Positions 45,961 to 57,169 of a stretch of DNA of 64,000 nucleotides are shown one piece after another. Origin of the DNA: Triticum aestivum (lineage: Eukaryota; Streptophyta; Magnoliopsida; Poales; Poaceae); assembly GCF_018294505.1 (NCBI RefSeq), contig NC_057807.1, positions 272,471,369-272,535,368 of the forward strand, given 5' to 3'. The stretch's first letter is position 1; every line of letters begins with the position of its first letter. The notes under the pieces were generated by a model. That model saw only the letters and a list, made by a program, of their open reading frames with translations. It made no database searches and was not told the origin of the DNA. Position numbers and translations under genes: made by a program.

Positions 45961-47495
45961 TGATACGTCTCTGTCGTATCTATAATTTTTGATTGTTCCA
46001 CGCTAATATTCTTCAATTTTCATATACTTTTGGCAACTTTTTATACTATTTTTGGGACTAACATATTGGTCCAGTGCCCAGTGCCAGTTCCTGTTTGTTG
46101 CATGTTTTATGTTTCGCAGAAACCCAATATCAAACGGAATCCAAACGGGATAAAAACGGACGGAGAATTATTTTGGAATATTTGGGATTTTCGAGAGAAA
46201 GAATCAACGCGAAACAGTGCCCGAGGTGGCCAGGAGATAGGGGGTGCGCCCTCCCCCCTGGGCGCACTCGGCACTCTCCTGGGCCACCTGTAAGGCGGTT
46301 CATGCTCTTCTTTTTCCACAAGAAAACTAATTTTATGAGAAAAATCTGGGCGAAAGATTCACCCCAATCGGAGGTATGGATCTCCAGATATAAAAGAAAC
46401 GGTGAAGTGGAAGGATCAGAGAACGCAGAAACAGAGAGATAGATCCAATCTCGGAGGGGCTCTCGCCCCTCCCACGCCATGGGAGCCAAGGACCAGAGGG
46501 GAAACCCTTCTCCCATCTAGGGAGAAGGTCAAGGAAGAATAATAAGGGGGGGCTCTCTCCCCCTTACTTCCGGTGGCACCGGAACACCGTCGGGGGCCGT
46601 CATCATCACCGCGATCTACACCAACACCTCCATCATCTTCACCAACATCAACATCACCTTCCCCCTTCTATATTCAGCGGTCCACTCTCCCGCAACCTGT
46701 TGTACCCTCTACTTGAACATGGTGCTTTATGCTTCATATTATTATCCAATGATGTGTTGCCATCCTATTATGTCTGAGTAGATTTTCGTTGTCCTATCGG
46801 TGATTGATGCATTGCTATCATTGGTTTGAGTTGCATGTTTTATTATTCGTGCGGTCATATGGTGTCTTCTGTGTTGCACAAGCATGAGGAATTCCCGCTG
46901 TAGGGTTTGCAATATGTTTATGATTTTCTTATGGTGGGTGGCCTGAGTGACAGAAGCACATACCCAAGTAAGTAGGTTGTTTGCATATGGGATAAAGGGG
47001 ACTTGATACTTTAATGCTATGGTTGGGTTTTACCTTAATGATCTTTAGTAGTTGCGGATGCTTGCTAGAGTTCCAATCATAAGTGCATATGATCCAAGAA
47101 GATAAAGTATGTTAGATTATGCCTCTCCCTCAAATAGAATTGCAATAGTGATTACCGGTCTAATAACGTAGTCAATTGCTTCGGGACAATTTCACAACTC
47201 CTACCACCACTTTTTCCACACTCACTATATTTACTTTATTGCATCTTTATCTAAACAACCCCTAGTTTATATTTACGTGCTCTTTATTATCTTGCAAACC
47301 TATTCTATCACACCTACAAAGTACTTTTAGTTTCATACTTGCTCTAGGTAAAGCGAACGTCAACCGTGCGTAGAGTCGTATTAGTGGCCGATAGGACTTG
47401 AGAGAGTATTTGTTCTACCTTTAGCTCCTCATTGGGTTCGACACTCTTACTTATCGAAAGAGGCTACAACTATCCCGTATACTTGCGGGTCATCA
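45961..47495 (+). repeat. 3' LTR of the tRNA-Asp-primed element
   Basis: TGATACGTCTC...GCGGGTCATCA, collinear with 39950-41487. Followed by the target duplication CTATC. Confidence 0.93.
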
Positions 47496-47500
47496 CTATC

Positions 47501-47779
47501 TCCTGGGCACGGTCCGATGACAGATTTAGGTCATGTTCATCGTGGTGGCAAGGACCAGCTGCCATGGGCTCGAAATCCGTCAAAGATCAAGTATCCGCGG
47601 ATATCAGCAACGTAATTCAAGCTTCCAAACCTGACCTGGTGTCCAGGGGCGTAGCTATCGATCTGCTCTAGATGGCCAAGCGAGTTGGCTCGCAATGCGA
47701 AGCCGCCGAATACGAAGATCTGTCTGGGGAGGAAAGCGTCCCCTTGGACTGCATTGTTGTAGATGATTGACGGAGCCAT
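47501..47779 (-). pseudogene. Start of gag of Fatima-like copy B
   Basis: ATG at 47779 opens MAPSIIYNN... about 48 bp after the LTR end. A frameshift near 47545 separates it from the frame that continues, beyond the nested insertion, at 39944. Joined by the exact CTATC duplication. Confidence 0.75.
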
Positions 47780-47807
47780 CAAACCTTGTAGTGACTACGT
47801 AGCGGAC

Positions 47808-47826
47808 CTCTCAATGAAAGCACCAA
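47808..47826 (-). other. Probable primer binding site of Fatima-like copy B
   Basis: Minus strand reads TTGGTGCTTTCATTGAGAG directly after the 5' LTR, a sequence often found at this position in grass Gypsy elements. I cannot name the tRNA. Confidence 0.55.
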
Positions 47827-48294
47827 TGTCGGTGTCAAAACCGGCGGATCTCGGGTAGGGGGTCCCGAACTGTGCGTCTAAGGTTGATGGTAACAGGAGG
47901 CAGGGGACACGATGTTACCCAGGTTCGGGCCCTCTCTATGGAGGTAATACCCTACTTCCTGCTTGATTGATCTTGATGAATATGAGTATTACAAGAGTTG
48001 ATCTACCACGATATCGTGATGACTAAAACCCTAGGAGTCTAGCCTATATGATTATGATTCTACCTATGGACTAAACCCTCCGGTTTATATAGACACCGGA
48101 GGGTCTAGGGTTGTACAAAGTTGGTTACAGAGAAAGGAATCTTCATATTCGGACACCAAGCTTTCCTTCCACGCCAAGGAGAGTCCCATCCGGACACGGG
48201 TGAGAGTCTTCGGTCTTGTATCTTCACAGCCAATCAGTCCAGCCCATGCCAATAGGCCGGACGCCCGAGGACCCCTTAGTTCAGGACTCCCTCA
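47827..48294 (-). repeat. 5' LTR of Fatima-like copy B (468 bp)
   Basis: Uninterrupted partner of 19275-19724 plus 32135-32153. Target duplication ATCAT follows. Confidence 0.93.
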
Positions 48295-48299
48295 ATCAT

Positions 48300-48445
48300 C
48301 ACCGTTTCCTCGGATGAAGCTGAGGCGTAATCGGCGCCACCAAAGAGGTTGTGCACTAATCGCCGCATTTTGTTCTTGATTGGATCTCATGGTGCTTTCA
48401 GCGCTCGGTCCCGAGCCAAGATGGCGCGGCTCCATCCACGGTGGC
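48300..48445. other. Short host segment between two insertions
   Basis: Continues the host sequence that stops at 19274 and ends with GTGGC, one copy of the target duplication of the solo LTR. No gene is recognised. Confidence 0.6.
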
Positions 48446-48718
48446 TGATAACCCACAAGTATAGGGGATTGCAACAGTTTTCGAGGGTAGAGTATTCAAC
48501 CCAAATTTATTGATTTGACACAAGGGGAGCCAAAGAATATTCTCAAGTATTAGCAGTTGAGTTGTCAATCCAACCACATCTGGATAACTTAGTATCTACA
48601 GCAAAGTATTTAGTAGCAAAGTAATATGATAGTAACGGTAACAGTGGAAAAAGTAATAGTAGCAGTTTTGTAATGATTGTAACAGTAGCAACGGTAAAGT
48701 AAATAAGCAAAGTACAAT

Positions 48719-49826
48719 TGTCGGTGTACAAAAGTAGGGGTTCTCCTTTTGACCCCTTTACTTGTGCATGGGCAGTCAGAGCCTCCCGCCATGGCTACGC
48801 ATAGATATGGCAGGAAAGGGAAGCTGGAGAGAAGTCGAAGCCACAAGGACAAACGAAGCAACAACAAGGACCCTTACCGGGGCAGCCTCAGTAGCCCCGG
48901 CAAGACCCTTGCCGGGGCAGCTCACCCACGCAAGCTGAAGTGACCCACCCTTGAGCCCACCGATGCTCGACAAATGCATTGGGACAAGGCTCGAGAGGCA
49001 CCTCTGTGGTGTCATGCAGATCTTTGTGAAGACAAAGAATTGACAAGATCAAATGAGGATAGGAAGGCAACCATCCTCACCGAAGAAACCCACAAGACCC
49101 CCGGCAAGATCCTTGCCGGGGAGGCCAGCGCGCCATGGCAAGAGCCTTGCCGGGCCACCCGGCAAGACCCTTGCCGGGCCACCCGACAAGGCCCTCGCCA
49201 AGCGCACCGATAGGGCCACTATCAGGCCTGCGCTAGCCAAGTCTTCGCCGCCGTTCGCATGCAGCTGCTGATCCAGCCAACTGGGTAGGCATCTGCATGG
49301 CAACATGCAACTCTTCATGGAGACTCCACCACCGCGCCACCTCAGCTGCGTGCCTGCCTACATGGCACTGCATGCACCGCTGTCCAGGGCGTGTGTCGAA
49401 GCTTGTAGGAGCGGCGACGGACGGGACGGGCCTCGCCCCCGTCCCCAATAAAGTGAAAGGACACCTAAGCCTCGCATTAAATGTGCTTTGTCCTGTAATA
49501 CGTGCGATAAGCTCATGACGCTGTAGCACTTTCCACCTCCTGTGTGCCATTGTGGCAGCCCCTTTCGCCTATAAAAGGAGACCCATGGCATACGGAGAAG
49601 GGATTCGGCTCTTTCGAACCTCGCAGCACCTAGAGCTAGTTCGAGAGCTCAAGAACACTAATACATCCACCAAAGTAGGATCGTAGGGTTTTACGCATCT
49701 TTGCAGCCCGAACCTGGGTAAATCCCCCTTTGTGTCGTTTGCTAGTCCTGTTCTCCCCACGATCCCCGTGCCCCGCAACCGTAGAAGGGATTCCAGTGAT
49801 CCCATAGGTGTCGTTTCCCACCAACA
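48719..49826 (+). repeat. 5' LTR of the Tat-lineage element
   Basis: TGTCGGTGTACAAAAG...CCCACCAACA. TATA box CCTATAAAAGG at about 49570-49580. Contains the palindromic repeats listed separately. Confidence 0.93.
48894..49190 (+). repeat. Repeated palindrome CCGGCAAGaccCTTGCCGG in the LTR
   Basis: At least four copies (about 48896, 49098, 49136 and 49160), the last two in tandem with a spacing of about 24 bp. Each can fold into a hairpin with 8-bp arms. The 3' LTR repeats the pattern (58754-59050). Confidence 0.8.
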
Positions 49827-49830
49827 TCTT

Positions 49831-49849
49831 TGGCACGCCAGGTAGGGGG
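49831..49849 (+). other. Probable primer binding site of the Tat-lineage element
   Basis: TGGCACGCCAGGTAGGGGG lies five bases after the LTR end, where the primer site belongs. The tRNA is not identified by me. Confidence 0.6.
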
Positions 49850-49901
49850 GCGCTATTGTGATAATTTGGTCTAGGAGTTGGCCTAGCTGTTCTTCATCGC
49901 C

Positions 49902-51985
49902 ATGGCTCCTAAGAAGAAGGCGACCATGGCGATCGGTTCATCCGGGACCAAGTTGCCAGCACCGGTGCGGAACAGTAGTGGGCCAGTCATGGAGAGAACC
50001 CGTGGCGCGGCCCGCGAACATCCACATCACCCTGGCGGTTCAGGCCTGGCGAGTGGCGCCGTTCACGCACCAGGCGACGAGCCACTAGTCGAGGGCTCCA
50101 GAGACGGAGTCAGGGCCCCCCCGTAGGCGGTGCGGGGCCCTCTAGGGGCGCCGCCATCCCGCCAGGCAGCGACACGGCGACCTCCAAGATGCCAACACTG
50201 GCGCCCACAGCGCGCTCCTCTCAGGTGGTGCGTGATGAGCAGCGCACTCTGCCGGTGACCCCGCGCGCCGCCCTGGGAAGAGTCTCGTGCGTTCATCACA
50301 TGAAGAGGAGGGCCAGCATGCGCGTAGAGGTGCTGATGGAGGTGGCGAACGGCTGTGGATCCATGACGCACCTCCTTCTAACATGGTTAGGAGTCGAGGC
50401 GCATTGTGGTCCACCCAGCTTTCGCCACCACCCACGCCAGCGGAAGCCGTAGCGTGCGGGCAGCCGCTCCTTGATTTTGCTCCCGCCATGGAGAAGCTTG
50501 ACGAATGGAGGGCCACCGTCTGGAGCCTCGTCGGCATCACCAACAACGATGGGTTGTGGCCGGTGGAACCCGTCGACCATCGCTTCGCCAGGCTACCGCG
50601 TGCTAGCGGAGGCCATGCCAGTGGCGACGCGGCCACGGTGTACTCCCCACCTCCATCTCGACCGCTCATGGTGATATCTCCATCGCGTCGTCTGACCCAC
50701 AAACCAATCGCGATCAGCGCCAAGTCCTTCGGGAGCGGGCTCATGAGGACGCTCGAACTACGATCGAGCGCCGACGTGACGTGCGCCACCAGTCGGACAG
50801 ACGGGCAGGGCTACTGACCACCCAGTGCCGGGAGGCTACGGTGGCCTACCTTATGAGGTGGGTTGTCCGGCCTTCACCTGTGAGCTGCGGCAGTTCCAGT
50901 GGCCCTCCCACCGTACGTTCAAACCCGATGTTGGCGAGTATTACAACGGCAAGACTCACCCGTCAGAGTTCCTCAGCATCTACACCATCGCGATGCAAGC
51001 TGCTGGGGCCCGCGACGATAAGGTTCTTGCCAACTACTTCCCGTTGGAACTCAAGCCTAATGTTATGTCATGGTTGTTGCACTTGCCGGTGGATTCCATC
51101 TCTTCTTGGGCGGTTCTGTGCCATGAGTTTGTTGGCGCCTTTACCGGAGGTCACCAAGCTCATGGCCAGGCGAGTGATTTACACATCATCCCCCAGAAGG
51201 AAGGAGAAAACCTGCGTAAGTACATACAAAGGTTCAACCGAGTGCAATACAACATCCCCGACGTTCATCCTGCCGCCCTGATCAGTGTGTTCCATCAGAA
51301 CGTGCGCAATTGCAAGATGCGTGAAGAGCTGGCGATGAACAAGGTTAAGGATGTGGCCAAGCTCTATGTTCTGGCCGATTGATGTGCTCGTGTTGAGGAG
51401 GGAAGGAAGTACCCCAACGAAGACGCCGACGCGGAAACCGACTCCACGGATGACACCGCCACCCCTGCGAAGAAGGGCCGGCGACGTAACAGGAAGCGGA
51501 GGAGCAAGACCGTGCTTGCCGTCGAGGGATCCGACGATACCGGCGCCACCAAGAAACCCAAGGCAAGTGACCCCGTCAAGGAGGTTGCCGTGTGTGCCGC
51601 TTGTCGGGCCTTGGCGGCCGCCGACAAGCCAGGAGGCTCCGATAAGCAGTATTGCAAGATCCACCGCACCAAGGGCCATGATCTCCAAAACTGCCGGCAG
51701 GTAGAGCTGCTTGCCGAGAAGCAGAAAGCCGAGTATGAGCGGCGGGACAAGGAGAAAGGCACAGATGGTGCCGAGGGATTGGGCAAGAAACATGGCGGCC
51801 AAGGAGGCCGCCGCGGCAAGGATAATCAGCAAGAGAGGCCCGCCCGGGGCCGCGACAAGAAGCAGGAAGACGATGATCATGATGAGGACGATGAGTCCGG
51901 CGACCACGAGTTTCAGAAAGCCACAGAGGCCATGTGCGTCGATGGTGGCGCCTCGCTGCATACATACCACCGCCAACTCAAGTAG
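49902..51985 (+). pseudogene. gag of the Tat-lineage element
   Basis: Capsid protein gene. The likely start ATG at 49902 opens MAPKKKATMA; the first 900 bp change frame at least twice. The capsid core (Retrotrans_gag-like) is clear at 50880-51380: FKPDVGEYYNG, WLLHLPVDSISSWAVL, ENLRKYIQRFN. A basic segment and a zinc knuckle (C-x2-H-x4-H-x4-C: CKIHRTKGHDLQNC, about 51654-51696) follow, then a charged tail rich in K, E and R. In-frame stops: TGA at 51380-51382 and TAG at 51983-51985. Both sit in otherwise continuous homologous sequence, so they are decay, not natural ends. Confidence 0.88.
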
Positions 51986-52003
51986 TGGGCGCATGAGATC
52001 ACA

Positions 52004-52794
52004 GTGATGGAGCCATCATTTGACGCACAGAAGCCGCTGAAGTGGTCCAACGCGCCCATCATCTTCAACACCGAGGACCACCCTAACCGCACCACTCCGG
52101 TTAGGTGCTTGCCTTTGTTGGTTTCACCAACGATCCACAACCTCAAGGTGACAAAGATGTTGGTTGACGGCGGGGCTGGCCTGAACTTGATCTCGCCTGT
52201 CATAGTCAGAAGGCTGCAGATCCCTGATGGAGACCTCGAGGAAACGGGCACGTTCCAAGGGGTTAACCCGGGTGGAGCCAGCCAAAGGGAAAGATCATGC
52301 TGCCCGTGACATTCGGAGGCGAGCTGAACCACAAGACGGAGAGGATCGTTTTCGATGTAGCCGAGATCCCTTTGCCTTACAACGGGATCATCGGCCGCCC
52401 AGCACTAGCCAAGTTCATGGCGGCTTCACACTACGCCTACAATATGCTGAAGATGCCCGGGCAGATGAACATCATCATCGTCCCCTCCGACAAGAAAGAT
52501 GCGCTGATTTGCGCCGACCAACTCGACCGGGAAGCAGTTGCAGCAGCTGCCGCTAAGGCGCCTGCTCCTGCCGATGGAGCCCCGGGAGGGAAGAAGACCG
52601 GCGAGACCTCTCGCACCCACTCCGGCAAGCACACCTCTCTGGGGTGTTGCACTTCTGTTGAGAACGTGCCAGAGAGCTCCACTGGCAAGAGCAAGAAGTC
52701 CAGAGCTACACCACCAGAGACCAAGAAGGTGCCCATCAAGGAGGACGTCACGGGAGGAGCGTTCACCATAATCTCCACCCTTGACGGCAAATAG
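52004..52794 (+). pseudogene. Protease region of the Tat-lineage element
   Basis: Aspartic protease needed to cut the polyprotein. Motifs: WSNAPIIFNTEDHP, the catalytic-loop motif MLVDGGAGLNLISP (about 52159-52200; D-G-G in place of the usual D-[ST]-G, as is normal in this lineage) and NGIIGRPALAKFMA (about 52381-52422). A frameshift near 52275-52290 lies between them, and TAG at 52792-52794 ends the open frame before the polymerase. Confidence 0.85.
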
Positions 52795-53610
52795 GAAAGC
52801 GAGCTCGTCACCTTCCTGCGGGCGAACGTCGATGTGTTTGCATGGCAAGCCTCGGATATCCCCGGCGTTCCCAGAGAGGTGATTGATCACCACCTTGCTG
52901 TCTCTCCTCATGCGCGGCCCGTCAAGCAGAAGGTCAGCAAGCAGGCTCTGGAGAGGCAGGAGTTCATCACAGAGGAAATCAGAAAGCTAGAGGCGGCAGG
53001 CTTGGTGGGAGGAGTACTCCATCCGACGTGGTTGGCCAATCCGGTAGTGGTGCGCAAGGCAAATGGGAAGTGGAGGCTGTGTATTGACTAAACAAACATC
53101 AATAAGGCCTGCCCAAAGGATCCCTTCCCGTTGCCGCGCATCGACCAGATTGTTGACTCCACGGCTGGATGTGACCTGTTATCATTCCTTGACGCCTACT
53201 CGGGATACCACCAGATCTTCATGGCGAAGGAGGATGAGGAGAAGACAACATTCATCACCCCATGTGGACAAAGCAACACTTGTGCAAGATCTGGAGGAAA
53301 CATTTGGGAACCTGTGCAAGATCAACCTCAAATTGAACCCTGAGAAGTGTGTCTTCGGTGTCCCGTCTGGCAAGCTTCTCGGGTTCTTTGTGTCCGAGCG
53401 CGGGATTGAAGGAAACCTAGATAAGATCAAGGCCATCGAGCAGATTGAGGCACCCAAGCAGATCAAGGACGTGCGTTGGCTCACTGGCTACCTTGCTGCC
53501 ATGAGCCAGTTCTTCTCCAAGTCCGCGGAGTGTGCCCTTCCTTTTTTCATGATCTTGAAGAAAGCAGGGCCAGTGGAGTGGACCCAAAAACCGAGGCAGC
53601 GCTGTAGGAT
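52795..53610 (+). pseudogene. Reverse transcriptase of the Tat-lineage element, catalytic motif deleted
   Basis: Would copy element RNA into DNA. The fingers part is readable (VFAWQASDIPGVP, LEAAGLVGGVLHPTWLANPV, KANGKWRLCID), then the first catalytic aspartate in LSFLDAYSGYHQI (about 53185-53223). At about 53268 the sequence jumps from FITPCG to LVQDLEETF, removing the part that carries the Y-x-D-D motif and changing the frame. The thumb side resumes (KLNPEKCVFGVPSGKLLGF, ATMSQFF-like). Stops: TAA at 53089-53091, TAG at 53605-53607; frameshift near 53588. Certainly inactive. Confidence 0.88.
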
Positions 53611-56136
53611 TTGAAGAGATACCTCTCCTCTACCCCAGTGTTGGTCGCGCCCAAACCACAAGAACCGTTGTCGCTTTATCTAGTGGCAACAAATCAGGTG
53701 GTTAGCGCCGCACTAGTGGCGCAAAGAGAGGCCGATGAAAAGGCAGCGGCAGCGGCAGAGCCAACAGATGGCAGGCTGAAACCCTCTCCGGTAGGGCTTG
53801 ATCCCGGCAACATCGAGTCCCCGTCTGGGGCTAATGCCAGCGCGACAGGACCCACGCAACCGGGTGAAGAGGTGCAAAATAAGAAAATGGTGCAGCACCC
53901 AGTGTACTTCGTCAGCTCCCTCTTGCAGCGGGCTAGGTCGAGGTACTCAGGTGTGCAAAAGCTGCTCTTCGGCCTCCTTATGGCCTCGAGGAAGCTGTGC
54001 CACTACTTCCAAGCGCATGAAATCACGGTGGTCACCCGCCTCCCATTGCAACGAATACTACACAACCCAGATGCAATAGGAAGGATCGTGGAATGGGCCC
54101 TGGAGCTGTCAAGTTTTGGTTTAAAGTTTGAAAGTACCTCGACGATTCAGAGCAGAGTCTTGGCGGAGTTTGTTGCGGAATGGACCTCGACGCCCGACGA
54201 AGAGGTGCAGGAGACCACTCTCCCCGGCAAGGAAACGAGCCGCAACTGGATCATGTACTTTGATGGTTCCTTCTCGCTGCAAGGCGCCGGTGCTGGTGTG
54301 CTGCTTGTCGCACCCATCGGAGAGCACCTCAAGTATGTCATCCAGATGCACTTCCCCCGGGAGATGTCAACCAACAACACCGCCGAGTACGAGGGTTTGC
54401 TTGCCGGTCTCAAGATCGCGGCAGACCTCGGAGTTAAGAAGCTCATCGTCAGGGGCGACTCACAGCTCGTCGCCAGGAAGATCAACAAATATTATCAAAG
54501 CTCATTGATGGAAGCTTACGTAGATGAGGTGAGAAAACAAGAGGAGCGCTTTGACGGTATACAATCAGAGCATGTCCCTCGGGCGGAGAACGACATCGCC
54601 GGCTACCTATCAAAGCGCACTGCCCTCAAGCTACCTGTGGAACCAGGTACTTTTGTGCTTCAGTTAACCCAACCATCCGTTGAGCCATCGACCGGGCAGA
54701 ACAAGCTGAGGAAGCTAGGCCCCGGCAAGCACTTCCCCACTGAGCTCCCGGGAGCCGTCGGCGAAGATGTTGCTGCGGATGCCGATCCTGCCGCGGGGCA
54801 ACCGACTCCGGCGGGACCTCAGGTCATGGACGTGGAGGCGGCCGCTCCCGTGGCAGAAGAGATGCCTTTGGTCCTTGTTGGCGAGCCACAGGCTCCGGCA
54901 TGGGCATATCACACCGTCCAATTCCTTCAAAAAGGAGAGCTTCCCGAGGAGCAGGAAGAGGCAGAAAGAGTAGCACGCCGGTCTACTTTGTACCAATTCA
55001 CTGATAACGTATTGTACAGAAGAGGACCGAATGGGGTGAAGTTGATGTGCATCTCCCGTGAAGAAGGACTAAAGCTGTTGGCAGAGATACATGGAAGTAT
55101 ATGTGGCTCCCACATAGGGTTGAGAGACCTTGCCGGCAAGGCTTTCCGGCAATGTTTCTTCTGGCCCACCGCCCTCCAGGATGCGACGGCGCTAGTAACC
55201 AAGTGTGAAGCGTGCCAGTTCCATTCAAAGAAGCTCCATCAACCAGCTCAAGCCCTTCAAACTATCCCTCTCTCCTGGCCCTTCTTGGTCTGGGGGATCG
55301 ACATACTGGGCCCTTTCCCCCATGCTGTCGGGGGCTTTGAGTACTTGTACGTCACAATCAACAAGTTCACAAAGTGGCCAGAGGTGGAAGCAGTGAGGAA
55401 GGTGATAGCACAGTCAGCCATCAAGTTCTTCAAGGGGCTAGTGTGCCATTTCAGGGTGCCCAACAGGATCCACACCGAGAACGACACACAGTTCACAAGC
55501 CATGCCTTCGTGCAATACATGGAAGATCTCGGCAACAGGGTCTGTTTTGCTTCCGTGGCACACCCATGGAGCAACGGCCAAGAGGAAATAGCAAATGCTG
55601 AAGTCTTGTGAGGCTTAAGGACGAAGACTTTTGACAGGCTGCACAAGAGTGGAAGGCGCTAGATTGATGAGTTGCCGGCGGTTCTTTGGTCGATCAGAAT
55701 GACGCCAAATCGAGCCACCAGCCAGACACCCTTTGCCCTGGTTTACGGGGCAGAAGCAATTCTCCCCACAGAACTCATATACGGGTCACCTCGAGTACTC
55801 GCTTATGATGAGCTTGAGCAAGAGCGATTACGGCAAGATGACGCGACGCTCCTTGAGGAAGATCGTCTCCAGGCGGCTGTGAGAGCAGCACACTACCAGC
55901 AAGCCTTGCGCCGCTACCATAGCCGCAAGGTTCATGCCCAGATCCTTAAGGAAGGCGACCTTGTTCTTCGGCACGTTCAGTCGGCTAAGAATTCCAACAA
56001 GTTAACGCCGAAGTGGGAAGACCCTTATCGGGTAACACGAGTCACCAGGCCCGGCGCAGTCCGGCTGGAGACCGAAGATGTCATTCCAGTAAGCAACTCC
56101 TGGAACATTGAGCATCTCCGCAAGTTTTACCCATAA
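53611..56136 (+). pseudogene. RNase H remnant, second RNase H and integrase of the Tat-lineage element
   Basis: One long frame (53611-55611) then a continuation in the same frame to 56136 across TGA 55609-55611 and TAG 55660-55662. First, a Gypsy RNase H remnant (LYLVATNQVVSAALV, PVYFVSSLL). Second, an additional RNase H (IMYFDGSF, NNTAEYEGLLAGL, VRGDSQLVARK); its usual fourth acidic residue appears as G in NDIAGYL. Third, integrase: HHCC zinc module (H...H...CEACQFH), core start WGIDILGPFPH, but the second catalytic position reads HTEND where T-D-N-G is usual; the glutamate of NGQEE is kept. The C-terminal KLTPKWEDPYRV and HLRKFYP complete it. Role: removal of template RNA and insertion of the DNA copy. 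Confidence 0.9.
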
Positions 56137-57169
56137 GGCGCGGCTGCCGGGCCTCCCGGCAGGCCACCCTTTTGTACAAGACTTGCCGACAAGGCATGTA
56201 ACCATTTGTACAAAGCCAGGCGCAGACCCTGAGCGTAAATAAACGAAGCGCTGGCACCCTAAGTTATAGCATGCATGCTAGGTTGAGTCTCTTCCTTGGT
56301 TAGGGTTGGTAGTGCTTAGTGGCGGCTAACCCCTAGCTTAGAGGTCGAGTGCGTGTCTCTCTGTTCTTCTTTGTCTTCTTCGGTTCGCAAGGCACGAAAG
56401 CGTTCTTGCCGAGCTATTTTGGCAGAAAAGGAACGGACCAACGTCCGGACCTAGGCAAGCCAGAGTTGCCAGGGGACTGCAAGAATAAGGATCAATCCGC
56501 AGCAAGCCAAGGTCGCCGGTGGCTGCAGATCCAGATAAGTCCTTTATCCTCTATCATGCATTTTGTTATGGACTGGGATACGTGAAACCCCGTTCTATCT
56601 CTAAGATGCTGTGCTCCCCCTTTTCGGCACCCAAGGATTATCCCCTGGGTCCGAATTTGGTCGTAGCCGCGGCAGCGAAGAAGGGGAACGAGGAGCCTAA
56701 GCCCACCTCATCCCTGCCTCCGCCAAGAGCATGGGAAAGGTCGAGCAAGGTGGGGAGACGGAAAGGCCTGTTGCCGGGCGAAAAGGCGTTTGTCTTAAAG
56801 ATAACAAGGACTCACCCCTTGTCGTGGGTTCCTCCCGCGAACGAAAATCCCGGCAAACATCCCTTTTTCATTAAAAAACATCCCGTACAGGTACAGTTCA
56901 TACAAAATGAAAAATATGAACAAGGGGATTATGAGTTCTAAAATTGACAAAGGCCCGAAGGCTTACAAGACTAAAAAGATATAAGGTGCCCGTAATCCCT
57001 TTCTTGTCCCTCTCCTCAAGAAATGAAACAAGAAAGCAGAAGGGCAAAAGGGGCGCCTAGGCTAGCTATGAGTGGCAGAAGACACCAAGAGAACATCTCG
57101 GTGGCCGTCCAAGGGCTGGATGGTGATGGCGGCGCCAGAGGAAGAGCTTGAAGACGAGGCGGCAGGACG
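56137..57169. other. Non-coding spacer downstream of pol in the Tat-lineage element
   Basis: About 1 kb without a credible frame on either strand. The plus-strand frames at 56349-56585 and 56519-56941 have no motif. Confidence 0.6.

Larger units (their letters stand above)
39950..47495 (+). mobile_element. Non-autonomous Gypsy-type LTR retrotransposon with tRNA-Asp primer site (Sabrina-like?)
   Basis: LTRs of 1538 and 1535 bp (TGATACGTCTC...GGGTCATCA), exact target duplication CTATC (39945-39949, 47496-47500), primer site 41499-41516, one open frame in the 5' half of the internal region and a purine tract before the 3' LTR. No protease, reverse transcriptase or integrase. The LTRs show about 8 differences in the first 132 bp (hand count). 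Length and lack of pol resemble Sabrina as I remember it, but the family name is not secure. Confidence 0.9.
19275..48294 (-). mobile_element. Fatima-like Gypsy LTR retrotransposon, copy B, carrying two nested elements
   Basis: Complete element in minus orientation: 5' LTR 48294-47827, primer site 47826-47808, gag split between 47779-47501 and 39944-37127, non-coding spacer, antisense gene on plus (32708-35733), 3' LTR 32153-32135 plus 19724-19275. Target duplication ATCAT at 19270-19274 and 48295-48299 is exact. A Sukkula-type element (19725-32129) split the 3' LTR and a tRNA-Asp-primed element (39950-47495) split gag. Without these the element is about 9 kb. No pol domain is present, as in copy A. 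The LTRs differ by about 21 changes in some 250 aligned bases (hand count), the largest divergence of the pairs measured. Confidence 0.93.

Noticed and set aside
49053..49271. Repeated CCGGCAAG/CTTGCCGG considered as a CRISPR-like array
   Set aside because: Spacing is irregular, spacers are not unique, and the units lie inside an LTR of a plant retrotransposon.
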